A stretch of 64,000 nucleotides of DNA. Source: Cinnamomum chago. Its lineage: Eukaryota; Streptophyta; Magnoliopsida; Laurales; Lauraceae. The stretch lies in assembly GCA_038049695.1 (NCBI GenBank), contig CP142456.1, positions 45,612,001 through 45,676,000 on the forward strand. Direction: 5' to 3'. How positions within the stretch are numbered: position 1 is the first letter of the stretch; each line of letters begins with the position of its first letter. The translations under genes and the position numbers were made by a program. Below are positions 1-11,440 of the stretch, piece after piece. The notes below the pieces were generated by a model. That model had not been told where the DNA came from, did no database searches, and saw nothing but the letters and a program-made list of their open reading frames with translations.

Positions 1-688
1 TAGATCTCCATGTTTTACTCATGCTTTAAATGAATACATGTTTTGTCAGAGATGCATGATTTTCCACCCGTTTTGATTATATGTAGCCTTTGATCAAATA
101 ATATGAATTATCACATGTTTTATTTTTCAATACATTTATTATCTTTTCACCCACCAGCCAGACTGTCGTGTTTGATCCACTATTTTGGTACTCATGTCCA
201 GACTTCTTCGTCCCGAGATGAGTACTTTTGTTGGCTGTGGAGCCATGAGTTGTAGATTGTTTTGTCGGCTATGTCATGTAGACATTGAGCTTGACATCGT
301 AGGTGCGTCTCATATGGGTAGTGGTTATTAACTTGTTATTGTATGGCTTTAGTTAGCCTTTTCTTAGGATTCTTAATGAATGCACATTGATAATTGTAAC
401 TTGAACATGTATGGGAATGTAATATCCTGTTACTATCAGCTCTGTACTTGGTTGTAATGGTTTATTACAGTCTGATTTGATTCTTGATATAATAGTTATA
501 TGCTAACGGTTGAGTGCGACACGGAATCCGATGGCCACGGACTCTAGGTCGCAATGCTACGAAAGCTTCCGCAAAATATTCAGAGTGTGTTGGAATGTGT
601 TGTCTTCACACATGTGGATCTTGAGAGAAAAATATATTTATCCTTAATCTCATTCACGCCCTCGAGGTTCTGGTTTGGTGGCGTGACA
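1..688 (+). repeat. Element A 5' LTR, 3' portion
   Basis: This is the downstream part of an LTR and ends GGCGTGACA. It matches the end of the 3' LTR (to 18707) and, inverted, the start of the solo LTR at 20052. The first 130 bases belong to a degenerate tandem region with 'aaatgaatac' and 'catgtttt' phrases. Confidence 0.88.
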
Positions 689-691
689 GAC

Positions 692-703
692 TGGTATCAG
701 AGC
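692..703 (+). other. Primer binding site (tRNA-iMet) of element A
   Basis: TGGTATCAGAGC lies 3 bases after the LTR end and is complementary to the 3' end of plant initiator tRNA-Met, the usual minus-strand primer for many plant gypsy and copia elements. Confidence 0.93.
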
Positions 704-2763
704 GAGCAGGTTTCTAGGAAATAAAACACTCTAGGAACCTTAAGACGTGTGGTGTGGACTTGTTTAGCCGTGTCGGTTTTCTTTTGTCTAGACATTGTTT
801 TTGTGAGTTCGTGTCTGTTTCTCTTCTAGTGGGGGAGACTATCTTTGTCTCATTTTCTTATCATTTTTATTATGGAATTTGGGGGACCAAATTTTGTCTA
901 GTGGGGGAGAATTTAATGTCTTCGTACCCACATTTAGTACCTTTTCCTTATTTTCGCGCCAGAGAGTCGGAGTTTTGTGGACTTTGCATGTGTTTCTCGA
1001 AGGACTTTTATAGAATTCTCAGCTTTTCGATGTCACAGATGGAGCTAGAGAAGGAATTTGCGAGCAGTTGTTAGTCAGCAAGGAATATGAACATCATATC
1101 GAGATCCAATTACAATTGAACATGGACTGTCAAAGGGTGTATTAGGCAAGTAAGTGTAGATTTTTTGATAAACTTGGAACATTTTCCTAAGTTAGAAGAC
1201 TCCATAAGCCGAATAAATGGTGGACTTTATGAGGTTTGAGGTGATTTTCAGTGGTACAGCTCCAAGAAGATGTGAAAAGTTAGAAATTTCTCGGATATTG
1301 ATAAACTTTTGTTGGATAAGTGTTAGATGATTTTCAATGATTGCAGAATGATGGTGAAGTCGACTCAGCAGGGTGTGTCAGTGGATGGTTAAGAGCATTG
1401 GAAATTAGTTTTCAGTAGCAGTGTAGAGAGTTGTATGTGGAATTGATTGTTACCTGATCACATGATAGAGAAGATTTTGTGGAATTTACCGACTTGTTGA
1501 ACATCAGCTTCGGTAGAGTACAGGTACGAGCAGGAGAATCACCACCTATGGACAATGACAGTTGAAAGATCCAGAGAAGAATGAATTTGACAGAAGCACA
1601 CCCCACAAAGTTTGGACATGAGGAGTAGCTTGACAGTTAAAGTGTTAGCAGGCCTAGTCAGAGTAGGAAACCTACAAAGTTATGAACCTTGTGTTTTCAA
1701 CGAGCAGAAAGAGATGCGTGAAGTGTTCAAAGGATTGTTCAAACGTTTGATTGAATCAGCTTGGCATGCGAAGAAGCGACAGATTTCCAAGTCATTTGCC
1801 CCGAAGATTGTGCATTGGTAGGAGACCTAATTTCGACAACTTTGACAGAGATGACAGAAGAGTACTGAGGACTGGACGTGGACAACATTGCCTAAAGTAA
1901 GAGACATCTGGTAGTACTCAACATCACCAATTTTCCGAAGCCAAGGCAGATAGAAGGACAAGGCAATGTCAAGAGTGAAGAGTTAGAGGTTTCTGGAATT
2001 TGATGAGTTTTGTCAGAGAGCTATTCGGGAATTTTCAACAAGTGCAGCCATGTGGTGAAGTAGACCCAGCAAGATACGAAGCATTGGAAGTCAGATTTCA
2101 GCAGTTGACTACAAAAATGATCTATACTTGAACGCCTGATAACAAAGATTTTTGGTAGGTTTGATCAACATGAGGAACATCGGATTACAACGCACATATA
2201 CATGGAGCAGGAAGTCAATTATTTTGGTTTTGTTGGGGGAAGTAGACTTAGCAGAACAGTTGCAAGAGTGAGTGCAGTGCTTCAAATGCTGAAGAATGGT
2301 GAAGGGACTAGAATGATAGTGTCAGAGACCAACTGTTGTGCAGTGGATCAAGAGCAACGAACAGAAATAGTTAGAGCTAGCAAGAGTTCACATTGAAGAT
2401 TGTGCGTTTGATAAGACCCTGGCTTCGACAGTTTTGATGAAGTTGGCAGAATTATTCCTAGAATTTTCTTTATCATGGTGGCTAGAAGTGAGAGACTTGG
2501 TGGGACTTAGAAGGAGTTAGAGATGGAAAATTTCTTGAGCGGTCAAGATGGCAGGGCAGTAACAGATTCGAGCCAGTGGAAGAATGTTTGACGACCGTTG
2601 ATAGTTGATCGCAGAGTTCTACAACGAGGATGACCCAGCGAGTCCAGACGCTTCCAAAAGGACTGATTGGAGCAGTTGTTTGAGGTTTTGTTTTCGAAGT
2701 GTGGGATTAATGTCCCCACTTGTTTTTGGGCTTGTTTAGTTCATTTGGAAGACCAAATGTTTT
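704..2763 (+). other. Element A interior, no intact coding sequence
   Basis: Two kilobases with no ORF above 106 codons and no motif of gag, protease, RT, RNaseH or integrase that I can recognise. Around 860-915 a phrase 'gggggaccaaattttg...gtgggggagaat' resembles the sequence normally found just before the 3' LTR (compare 2740-2776 and 39948-39982), suggesting a rearrangement. Segments near 1347-1425 and 2047-2110 ('tggtgaagt.gac.cagca', then 'gcattggaa.t.ag.tttcag') look like two decayed copies of one sequence about 700 bp apart. Confidence 0.6.
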
Positions 2764-2776
2764 AAGGGGGGGAGGA
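2764..2776 (+). other. Polypurine tract of element A
   Basis: AAGGGGGGAGGA lies directly before the LTR start TGTGAGAACC and is the expected plus-strand primer. Confidence 0.85.
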
Positions 2777-5229
2777 TGTGAGAACCCGACACCTAATTTC
2801 CTGGATTAGCATTGTTTTATTTGTGGATTAGTTTCTCTAAGTGAGATTAGTTTTTGTTTGGTTGAATTTGTGAGTTAGAATGGTTTTTCACTAGTTTTGG
2901 GGAGTTTTGAGAGCCAGTGAACTTAGACAGTGACCGTAGGGTCCTACTTGTTTTGCGTGATCAGCTTGGAAAGGTTCTTCGTGATTCCCAAAATTTTCCA
3001 TTTTGGCTTCGTTTGACTTATCTCATTAATCTATACAACTTTCGTGTTGATCCCGTCCCCGTTCGAGACTCCGAAACCTGACTTTTCCGACTTCGAGGGC
3101 AAAATAGTCTTTTTACACCAAATCTGGACCCAAATTTCGAGATCTCAGAACCATGCCAAAATTATACTTTTTGAAAACTAGATTTTATGAGAAACATTTT
3201 TCTCTTCTTCGTCGAGTCCATCTGAGGCCCAGAAAGCCTAGTTCTTAGCCCATGTAGTATTATTAGTTGTGGGCCCCACTTGAACCTTTAAATAATGGCC
3301 AAAACCCATGTTTTCTTCTTCACTCTTGCCCTCCACGAGATGGAGCACGCCCATCACTGCAACATCAGCTCCCTTCCCTTCTTTTTCTCACTTTGTTGCT
3401 TCCAAACTCAAGATCTATGCTGCCAATCACCAAAAGTAGCTTGCCATTGCATTCTCCTCCATCTCTTCTTTCTCTAGACACCATTTTTGTGGGAAACCAT
3501 GAATGGCAGCCCCCCCATTTAGTTATTTCTTGCTAGTTGGACCACCTATAGGTATGCAATCACTTTCTCTCTTCCATTTTATGTAATAGCACCTCCTTAA
3601 GTTCTATTTCCTAGTTTGATTTGAACCCATTCCTTGTCTTTCTTGTTTTGACTATTTAGGGTTTGTAATGGGTTTCATTTGGGGGTTTTTGTGTGGATTG
3701 GTGATTTGAGCTTAGGAGTGTGGTTAGAAGCTTGATTTACTAGCTTGGACCGAAGGCAAGTGGATGAATGGATAAGTTTTGAACACTTACATGTTTCATG
3801 GAAATTTCTTATTTTTGGCATTAATGGTTCTTAATGATTTTTATAAATGTTTTCATAGTCTTTCTTGTCTTGATTTTATCACTTTTGAAATGCATATTGA
3901 TGAGTTGATTATTATGTTATCAAGTGTAGATGAAGCTTATGGATTGTGGCTTCTCTCTCTCTCTTTGGTGATTGAATGTGAAGAAAATGGAGGTGTTGTG
4001 GTGGATGTTTGTGGAAATTTTAATGATGAATTGGAGGAGTCTTGGACTCATTTTATTGCAGGAATTAGGGGGAGTAATGTTAGGAATGGTTTAAGGGAGA
4101 AAGGGCTCAAATCTGAACATAGTAGGGCATTTTCCCGCACCTGGTGGTCAGCCAGCGGTCACCTGTCGGCTAGTCACCTGGTGACCGGCGGCTAATCGCA
4201 AGCTGACCGAACCTTCGCGGTCACTTTTCTAGAGAGCTTCCTTCTCCCCTAAGCCAACGATCAGCCCTGTGGTTAGCCATGTGCTAGCCGCCGAACCCAA
4301 CGGCGGCTAACTACCATCTAACCGCACCATGGCGGTTACATTTCCAGTAAGCTGCAATTTGTAGCCCAATCGCGGTCGGCTGCGCTGTCAGACAGCGGCT
4401 AGCCGCCGAACCCAACTGCGGTCCGCCAGGTGACCGAAATCGCCCAGAAATGTCAAAATGAAGAGAAATGAAGAGGATTTCCGTCCCAATCATTTATGCA
4501 CCTTAAAGAGAATGATGGGGACTATTCACTCGGAGATATGTTTGGAACCCGTTCGAGAAAAAAACCATATCACAAAGACTCATTTGAAGTTTCGAAAACC
4601 CCAGAGTGTATAAGGACCCCGAAATGTCCGCAAACGCAAAGAGTACCAAGTCTTTATTAATATTGACATACGAGATCCCTATCCACCTTGAACTAGTCTT
4701 GAATCCCGATACTTGTCCTGAGATTTCAAAAGTTCTATAGTATTTCATTGTTCTCGAATTTATACTTCATGACTTACTATTCCCGAAAGTATTGAAAGTG
4801 TATTTGTAATAATTGCTTGCCCCTAAATGTATTGCCCGACATGAAATGATAGTTGTGCCTTAAGCACCCCAACTCGCCCGTTTATTTACTTGTACTTGAT
4901 TTATTTACACATGTCTTGATTTCTGATATTTGACCTAAGAGTCGGCACCACTAAGCTTGGATAACTTTGTTAGTCTGATCCACTGACTTGGAGATCCCCC
5001 ACTTGTCCCGCCAACTGCAGTTTGGGTCCCGATACCCGGTTTCTTACCGTGGTCCCGTCCCGATACCCGGCTCGCTCCCATGGTTCCCAATACCCGGTTC
5101 GCTACTGCGGTTCTAGATGCCCGGCTTGCCACCGTGGCCCCACCCCGTATTATTATTATATGTATATGTATATTTCGTTGAATCTCCTCACCTCGTGTGA
5201 CTGAGATCAGCGCACCGATATGCTCTTAT
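2777..5229 (+). repeat. Element A 3' LTR, first segment
   Basis: Begins TGTGAGAACCCGAC after the polypurine tract and runs to the S1 insertion point. The same LTR continues at 15910-16449 and 18180-18707. It contains a GC-rich palindrome array (4130-4440) and runs of 'cgatacccggtt' and 'accgtggtccc' phrases at 5030-5150 that recur inverted at 9145-9215 and 21600-21680. Confidence 0.88.
4130..4440. repeat. GC-rich palindrome array (GCTAGC/GGTTAGCC type) in element A LTR
   Basis: About 300 bases dense in imperfect copies of CGGCTAGCCG and related words (CGGTCACC, GGTGACCG), in an LTR that is otherwise AT-rich. The same type of array is at 9790-10085, 31620-32060 and 41186-41625. Related LTRs carry a CTCGAG-type array at this position instead. 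Confidence 0.85.
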
Positions 5230-5577
5230 TGTTAGGTTCTTGTTTGTTGCAATTTTGATGGATGCACATTCACATTCAATGTCTAATGATCTCACACTCT
5301 TGCTCCTAGTTTTGACTTTGGAATCTTGGATTCTACTTGCATTTGCATATGTTTTTCAAATGTTTTATTCATGCATGTTTTTAGAATCCAAATGCTCATT
5401 TGAAAACCTATTTCTTCATTCATTATTTTGGAAAATCAAATTAAGAATTTAGGTTTGTGTCTTGCATACAAGTTTCATTTTTAGAATCATTTTAGTATGC
5501 ATGAAACACACTGGCCTTGAGTTCCAAGTTGCAACTTTGGGATTTTGAAAAATCTGCAGGAACTCCTCCTAGGCCAG

Positions 5578-5750
5578 TTTGGTCGGTCGACCCACCCCTG
5601 TGCCCGGTCGACCGGCCCAGCTGGCCTGCTGGAAAAACAGCCAGTGTACCCGATCGATCGAGCCAGGCCCAGGTCGACCGGGTAACTAGCCGTTGGGCCA
5701 ATATGACTGTTGGGCCAGGTCGACCCGGGGTCATGGGGTCGACCGGGCCA
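5578..5750. promoter_or_regulatory. GGTCGACC palindrome array and MSA-like site of S1 5' LTR
   Basis: Five or more copies of GGTCGACC or close variants lie within 170 bases. At 5687-5697 TAGCCGTTGGG is, on the other strand, CCCAACGGCTA, a full match to the published MSA consensus YCYAACGGYYA. A second site at 5704-5714 reads TGACTGTTGGG, one base from consensus. No good TATA box is seen downstream in this copy ('ttttgcttttaagtcc'). Confidence 0.7.
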
Positions 5751-6409
5751 ACTAGCTGTTGGACTGTTTTTTGCTTTTAAGTCCATTCCATTCCATCCTT
5801 TTAGGAGGCTGGTTGGATGAACTTTTGGAACCATTTTGGAGCCTAAGAAAGGGGAATGAGTTGATAAGGCTAGAAGGCTATTGGAAATCAAATGTTTGAG
5901 TTTTTAAAAGGTATATCTTACTTATTATTTTGATTTCCATTCCAATTAAAATCAATGCATGTTTAAATCTTTGTATTTTTATAAATGCATGATTTCTAGC
6001 TTTCAAAAGAGATGTTTAGCAAACTCAATATCATCTTTGGAATATTAGATTGATTTGCAAACATCCTTGTCCAAATCACATGTGCTCTTAGTAGTTAATC
6101 TTCATACAACTTGGTTAGTACTTTTTGATTGAATCTTTCATGTGATTAGCATATAACTTTATTCATCATATTCTGAGCCTAGATTTTAAAATGCATCAAG
6201 CATTCATTTAAGAGCTTCATTTTTTAATTTGATTGGAGTAAAACATTCATACACTTTGTGCACACACCTTAGCTTCTTCTTAGTGTATGTATGTACATTG
6301 AATTAAACTTTCATATCAGCCTACTTAAGAGGCAATTCAAATGAGCTTAAAATGTATCTCTTAGAGTGTTTTGTATAGACATCTTCTTAGAGAAATCTTT
6401 CCTTTGTAA

Positions 6410-6545
6410 AGGTTATTGCTTAGCCTAAGAAAAGCACATTGTAAAGGTTATTGCTTAGCCTTGAAAAGCATCTTGTAAAGGTTGTTGTTGAGCCTAGAAA
6501 AACAACATTGTAAAGGTTATTGCTTAGCCTATTAAAAAGCATAGT
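6410..6545 (+). repeat. Tandem hairpin series in S1 5' LTR
   Basis: Four units of about 35 bp, each 'ttgtaaaggtt' followed by a small inverted repeat around AGCC. Stems are TGCTT/AAGCA (6417-6436, 6452-6470, 6521-6541) and GTTGTT/AACAAC (6484-6506). Changes on both sides of the stem preserve pairing. Confidence 0.85.
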
Positions 6546-6785
6546 TAGTGGAAATCCGGTGGGGTGATTGGATCACAAGCCGGTCATAGATGTAGGCATT
6601 GAGGCCAAACCACTATAAATCTTTGTGTAGTGGTGTTTGCTTGTGGTGATTGTTTTATTAGCTTCCGCATCTTGTTTGGTAAATCATCATTTGTGACTAG
6701 TTTATCTTAAAGAATTAAAATTGGTCATAATTGTAGCTCACCCTATTCACCCTCCCCTTTAGGGTTCCGATCCAGGACTTTCAAT

Positions 6786-6797
6786 TGGTATCAGAGC
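6786..6797 (+). other. Primer binding site (tRNA-iMet) of S1
   Basis: TGGTATCAGAGC two bases after the LTR end. Confidence 0.93.
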
Positions 6798-6885
6798 CTC
6801 ATGCTCTATCTTTTAGGATCAAGTGTTTTTGAAACTCTTGATTAGGTGTAAAAACCTTGAGTCATAACCCTAGATTTGTGTTTGA

Positions 6886-8131
6886 ATGAATGCTATTGAT
6901 ATGGATTCCATTAAGCTAGTTTGCTTAGACTTTTGTGTAGATTCTTCTAGACCTCTCTTTCTTCCATCTATTGGAGATTCAAACCTTCAAATAACTGAAT
7001 CTCAATGTGATTTAAAAGAAGAAGAATATGATGAAGATGATCTTCAACAAGCCTATGAAGAATTATATACATTATCTATAGAGCTTGGTAAGAAAAATAA
7101 AAAATTAAGAGAAGAATAAAAAAGGCTAAACAAAGAATTAGTCTCTTCAAAAGATTAACTTAGAGAGAAAGAAGAAGTAATACAATGTTTAGACTCTAAG
7201 TTTATGATCTCTTTACATAATCTATCAAATATCAAAGATGAATTAAATGAGATTAAGATAAGTTATGATGAGCTTAATAAAGAAAAATTTAATCTAAGAG
7301 ATCAAATACAAAGGCAAGAAAAAGACTTTCAATTTAGAATCCAAGTTGACAATTTCCAAGGAAACCTTGTCTAATGCTCAAATTAATTTAAAAAACTTAG
7401 AACTTGGATCCAATGTTGTTAATGAACTTAAATTCGAATTAAAACTTGCCAATGAAGAACTAATCAACTATAAGGAAATTGAAAATGATTTATTAAAAGT
7501 AAAAAATGAAAATTCAATCCTTATAAACAAAGGCACTCAGTTTGAAGGTTACAAACAAAAGTATGAGTGCAAGTTTACCCAAGGAGAAGAGAAATTTGAA
7601 AAACTATTTAGATTGGGTAAATCTCATTGAGATAGGACGGGTCTTGATTTTGATAAGTACACTTCACATGGCCCTAAATTCACCAACACTTTTGTGAAAG
7701 GTGAGTCCTCTTTCTCTAGCACTCTTTCTCCTATGTCCAAAACAAAATGTCATTATTGTGGTAAAGAAGGACATTTCAAATTTGAGTGCAAATTAAGGAA
7801 AAGTCATATGTCTAAACCCATCTTTGAACCTAAGAAAATTAAATCTAATTCTATGAAGGGTAAGACTTTGAATTCCAAGGAAGACTCTAAGAAGTTCAAA
7901 CAAGTTAAAACATTTCAAAAAGAGTCATCCAAGATAGATTTTAAAAAGACTAAAAATCAAAATAAATCTATCAAAAAGAAACTTCTCTCTTTTCCTTCTT
8001 TAACCTTAGAAATGAAAGAATTCTTGAAAAAGGGTGAAAAGTTAAAATTAAAGTTCAAAAGACAAAAAGAGGGAGGAAAAGCTAAAAGAAATGAGAAGAT
8101 TAAAAAAAAAATTGAAACACCAACTTCCTAA
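6886..8131 (+). pseudogene. gag: S1 gag remnant (coiled coil plus CCHC zinc knuckle)
   Basis: The C-terminal part of a Ty1/copia-type nucleocapsid protein, which would package element RNA into cytoplasmic particles. Three ORF pieces (6886-7119, 7346-7630, 7694-8131) are separated by stops and at least one frameshift near 7120-7345. The first two are Lys/Glu/Leu/Asn-rich with a strong coiled-coil look. The third has a canonical CX2CX4HX4C knuckle (first Cys codon 7748, last 7787), then a very Lys-rich tail. The N-terminal gag domain (UBN2-type) usual in copia elements is not visible. The ATG at 6886 is the first in frame after the primer site. Confidence 0.78.
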
Positions 8132-8313
8132 GACTAATCATCAATCTAAAATAGTCAAACCTCAAAGATTTGATGTTAAGTCTAAAAGAATTCAACCCTT
8201 ATCTCCTCTAGTTGGTGGAATTTCAAAAATAGTCTCCAAAGCCCAAGACCTTAGATGGATACTTAAGGTTAGACCTTTAGAAGATTACTAAGGCCTCTTA
8301 GATAGATAGGACC

Positions 8314-11300
8314 TGTCGCGACCCCGGACCGGGAATCCCAATCCGGGATCGGGACATTAGTGTGTAATGATGATTGATGAGGATTATCTACATCCACCAT
8401 ATACAACTTATTTAATTTCCCACAGGTGTCCACGGTGAGGATATCACAACCTTGCATGAATGTTTCTTTTTAGTGCGGAAGCGTGTAGCAAATCAAATAG
8501 TTAGACTATCTCTAGTCATGCAAGCATTAACATCAAATATCAAAACTGTATCAGAAAGAGCAATGATCTATAGCATGTTTCCCAAAAGTTGTTAAGGTTA
8601 AACAAAATATCATTTAGTTACATTCCCCAAAATTAGAGGCCAACAAAGGCCAATATTACAAAATAATAACCCAAAAGAATGGTTAAGAAGTTCTCCCCAA
8701 AATGTTACGCCTCTTGTAGCAACCCGATGTCTACATGACATCGTCAGCGCGCCACTCAACTAGAGGATGCGGCTCACCTACCGCCTCCTCCGGCTCCTCC
8801 TCAAGGAAACCGGCAACGGGACCTGAGTACCAAAGCAAAGGATCAGACACGACGGTCTGGCAAGAGAGTGAGAAGATACAACAACATAAAATAGATGAAA
8901 TATCTCGAAAAGCAAGGAAATCTGTTTAAGCAAGAACTCTCATAAAATATATAAATCAATTGCTAGAAAACATGTAAACAAGATAAAACATATGAGGTAA
9001 CCAAGGGGATCGGGAATAACAAGATGGCAATCACATAAAGCTAAGTCCTCTGTCACTAAAGTGACAACAGTATCACGGGATGTTGTTCTCAGTCACACAA
9101 GGTGAGGAGAAACAACGCAAATCATATATACAATATAAATATACGGGAACGGGACCACGGTAGCGAACCGGGTATCGGGACGGGACCACGGTAATGACCG
9201 GGTATCGGGATCCAAACTGCAGCTGGCGGGACGGGAGAGGGATCTCCAAGTCGGTGGATCAAACCGACAAGGTATCCAAGCTTAGTGATGCCGACACATA
9301 GGTTAAATAACACATCGTTACATATGCGACTAAATCAAGTACAAGTAAATCAATGAACAGGCAAGAATATCCAAATGTATAACTTCCATTTCATAACGGG
9401 CAATACTCTTCGGGACAAGTCAATGTTACTAGTGTAACCATCAAGCTTTCGGGAAAATAGATCATGTAAAGTAAATCTTGGAAATGAAGAAATATAATGA
9501 ACTATACCATTTCGGGAAAACTGTTGATTTTGAGATCTATTTAAGTGGATAGGGGTCCCGTATGTCGATTATTGAAAAGACTTGGTACTCCTTGAGTTTG
9601 AAGACATCCCGGGCTCCTTATACACTTTGGATTTTCAAAACTTCGAATGACATTCTCGTGATATGGTTTCTTTCTCGAATGGCCTCATACAATGCCTAGT
9701 GAATCTCCTTGATCGACAAAGCTCAACGCTCGAACGAACTGGAGAGTTCGTTCAAGCAGGGAGCTTTTCGAAATCTGGGGAATTTCGGTTACCTGGCGGT
9801 CAGCTGGCGGTTAGCCGCCGCTGGGGCAGGCGGCTAGCCGGTGGCTGACCGCACAGCTGACCGCGGCTGGGCTGCAGAAATGCAGCTTACTGGAAAGCTG
9901 ACCGCCAAGTGCGGTTAGCTGGCGGTTAGCCGCTGGCCAACCGTGGAGCTGACTGAGTTTTTGAGGAGAAGAAGTGTGCTCTCTGGAAAAGCCACCGTGA
10001 CATTTCGGCTAGCTGGCGGTGAGCCGCTAGTCACCAGGCGGCTAGCCGCCAGGTGACCGCAGGCTGACCGCCAGGTGCGGGAACACCCACTGAAATCAGA
10101 TTTTTAGCCATTTCTCCTCCTTAAAACCATTCTCCCCACTTCTACTGAGTCCCTACAATAAAATTGAGCTAAGAGCTCCTCCAATGCATCCATCTACACT
10201 TCTCCAAAACCCCATTATGTGTTCACTCCATCACTTCTTCCATATCAAGTCCAATACAAAGGAAAGAGGAAGGAAACCATCTCACAAACATTCATTTAGG
10301 ATATATCCAAAAGACAATAAATGCTAAACCAACATGTTTACAAAACATTTAATGAGGCTATCAAGATGCATTATGAGCATTTATTTCAACTAAAACACAT
10401 TAATGAAAGCATGGAAAAATCCATAAATACTTCACCAAACCATTTCAAACTTAAAGACATCCAAACATTCACTTGCCTCAAGTCCAAGCTAGCCAAAACT
10501 CAAGCCTCTACTCTCTTCTTAAGCTAACTTCCAAGCTACAATAAAAAAACCCCCAAAACCACCCTAAAATGGGTTACACAAGGAATGAAAATGAAAGAAC
10601 TTCCAATAATGCAAATGTAGCTTCCCTAAGGCTAGAAGATTACAAATCTAGAAGGTGAGAGGGATCACTTACTTGCAAGGTCCTCTAATGGACAAGGTAA
10701 GCTCAAGGGAAGTCTTGTGATGGAGGGTTCTCTTCACAATGGTATCAATGGAGAGCTTGCAAGATGAAGAAGAGGTTGGTGATCTCCATTCCTAGATTGA
10801 TGAGCTCTTGGTGAGGCTTGGAGATGGAGAAGCAAGAAGAAGAAGAAGAAACATGCTAGAAAAACCCTAGGCTCATATGTGTGCTGGAACAAGAGAATGG
10901 AATGCAATGGAGGGTTGGGTTCCTCTTTGTTAACAAAGGAGTTTGGGTCCCACAACTTAATGGACTTGGGTGGCTGAAATCATCTCTTTCGGTACCTCGG
11001 ATGAATTCGACGAAGAAGGAAGAAATGATCGTCGAAATTCCTAGTTTCCAAAAAGTATATGTTTCGCGGGTTTCGAGAATATTAAGTTTTGGGTACAAAT
11101 TTGGTGTGAAATGACTGTTTTGCCCTCAAGGCTATGAAATCGGGTTTTGGGACCTCAAATGGACACGGGATCAACATGAAAGTTGTAAGAATCCACAAGA
11201 TGAATGCAACGGGCCAAAAACACAATTCACAACCAATCGGGAAAATTTCACAAGAAAATGCAAAGCCGAAAAGGGAACCCCCAAAGGGCCCCACAAGCTA

Positions 11301-11435
11301 TCAATCACTCCAAAAAGCCCAAACCTAGAATCAAGGCTATTCCAAACCCAACTAGACCAAAAACACTAATCAAGCTTAGCACTAAAACGCAACTTAATTA
11401 GCACTAATCGGGTTCACTCGGGTCGGGGTCTTACA
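8314..11435 (-). mobile_element. Gypsy solo LTR nested in S1
   Basis: A 3,122 bp LTR on the minus strand (reads TGTCGCGACC...CTTACA on the plus strand), flanked by a perfect TSD GGACC (8309-8313 and 11436-11440). There is no interior sequence, so this is a solo LTR left by LTR-LTR recombination. It resembles the A-type LTRs in the zone 9120-9290 and carries a GCTAGC-type palindrome array at 9790-10085. Confidence 0.95.
9790..10085. repeat. GCTAGC-type palindrome array in solo LTR 8314-11435
   Basis: Dense copies of GCGGTTAGCCGC, GCGGCTAGCCG and similar words, at the position homologous to the arrays at 4130-4440 and 22490-22625. Confidence 0.85.
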
Positions 11436-11440
11436 GGACC

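Larger units (their letters stand above)
5230..6783 (+). repeat. S1 5' LTR
   Basis: 1,554 bp, matching 14356-15909 with few mismatches by eye. From 5' to 3' it holds: 'ttgcaattttgatgg' near the start; a GGTCGACC palindrome array (about 5578-5750); MSA-like sites; a hairpin series (6410-6545); and a conserved end 'caccctattcaccctcccc...gactttca' before the primer site. Confidence 0.93.

Noticed and set aside
3267-4195. ORFs of 89 and 138 codons
   Set aside because: They lie inside element A's 3' LTR, and homologous LTR copies do not keep the frames.
5487-5891. ORFs across the GGTCGACC array
   Set aside because: Present on both strands of a palindromic region, so they are composition artefacts, although repeated in both S1 LTRs.
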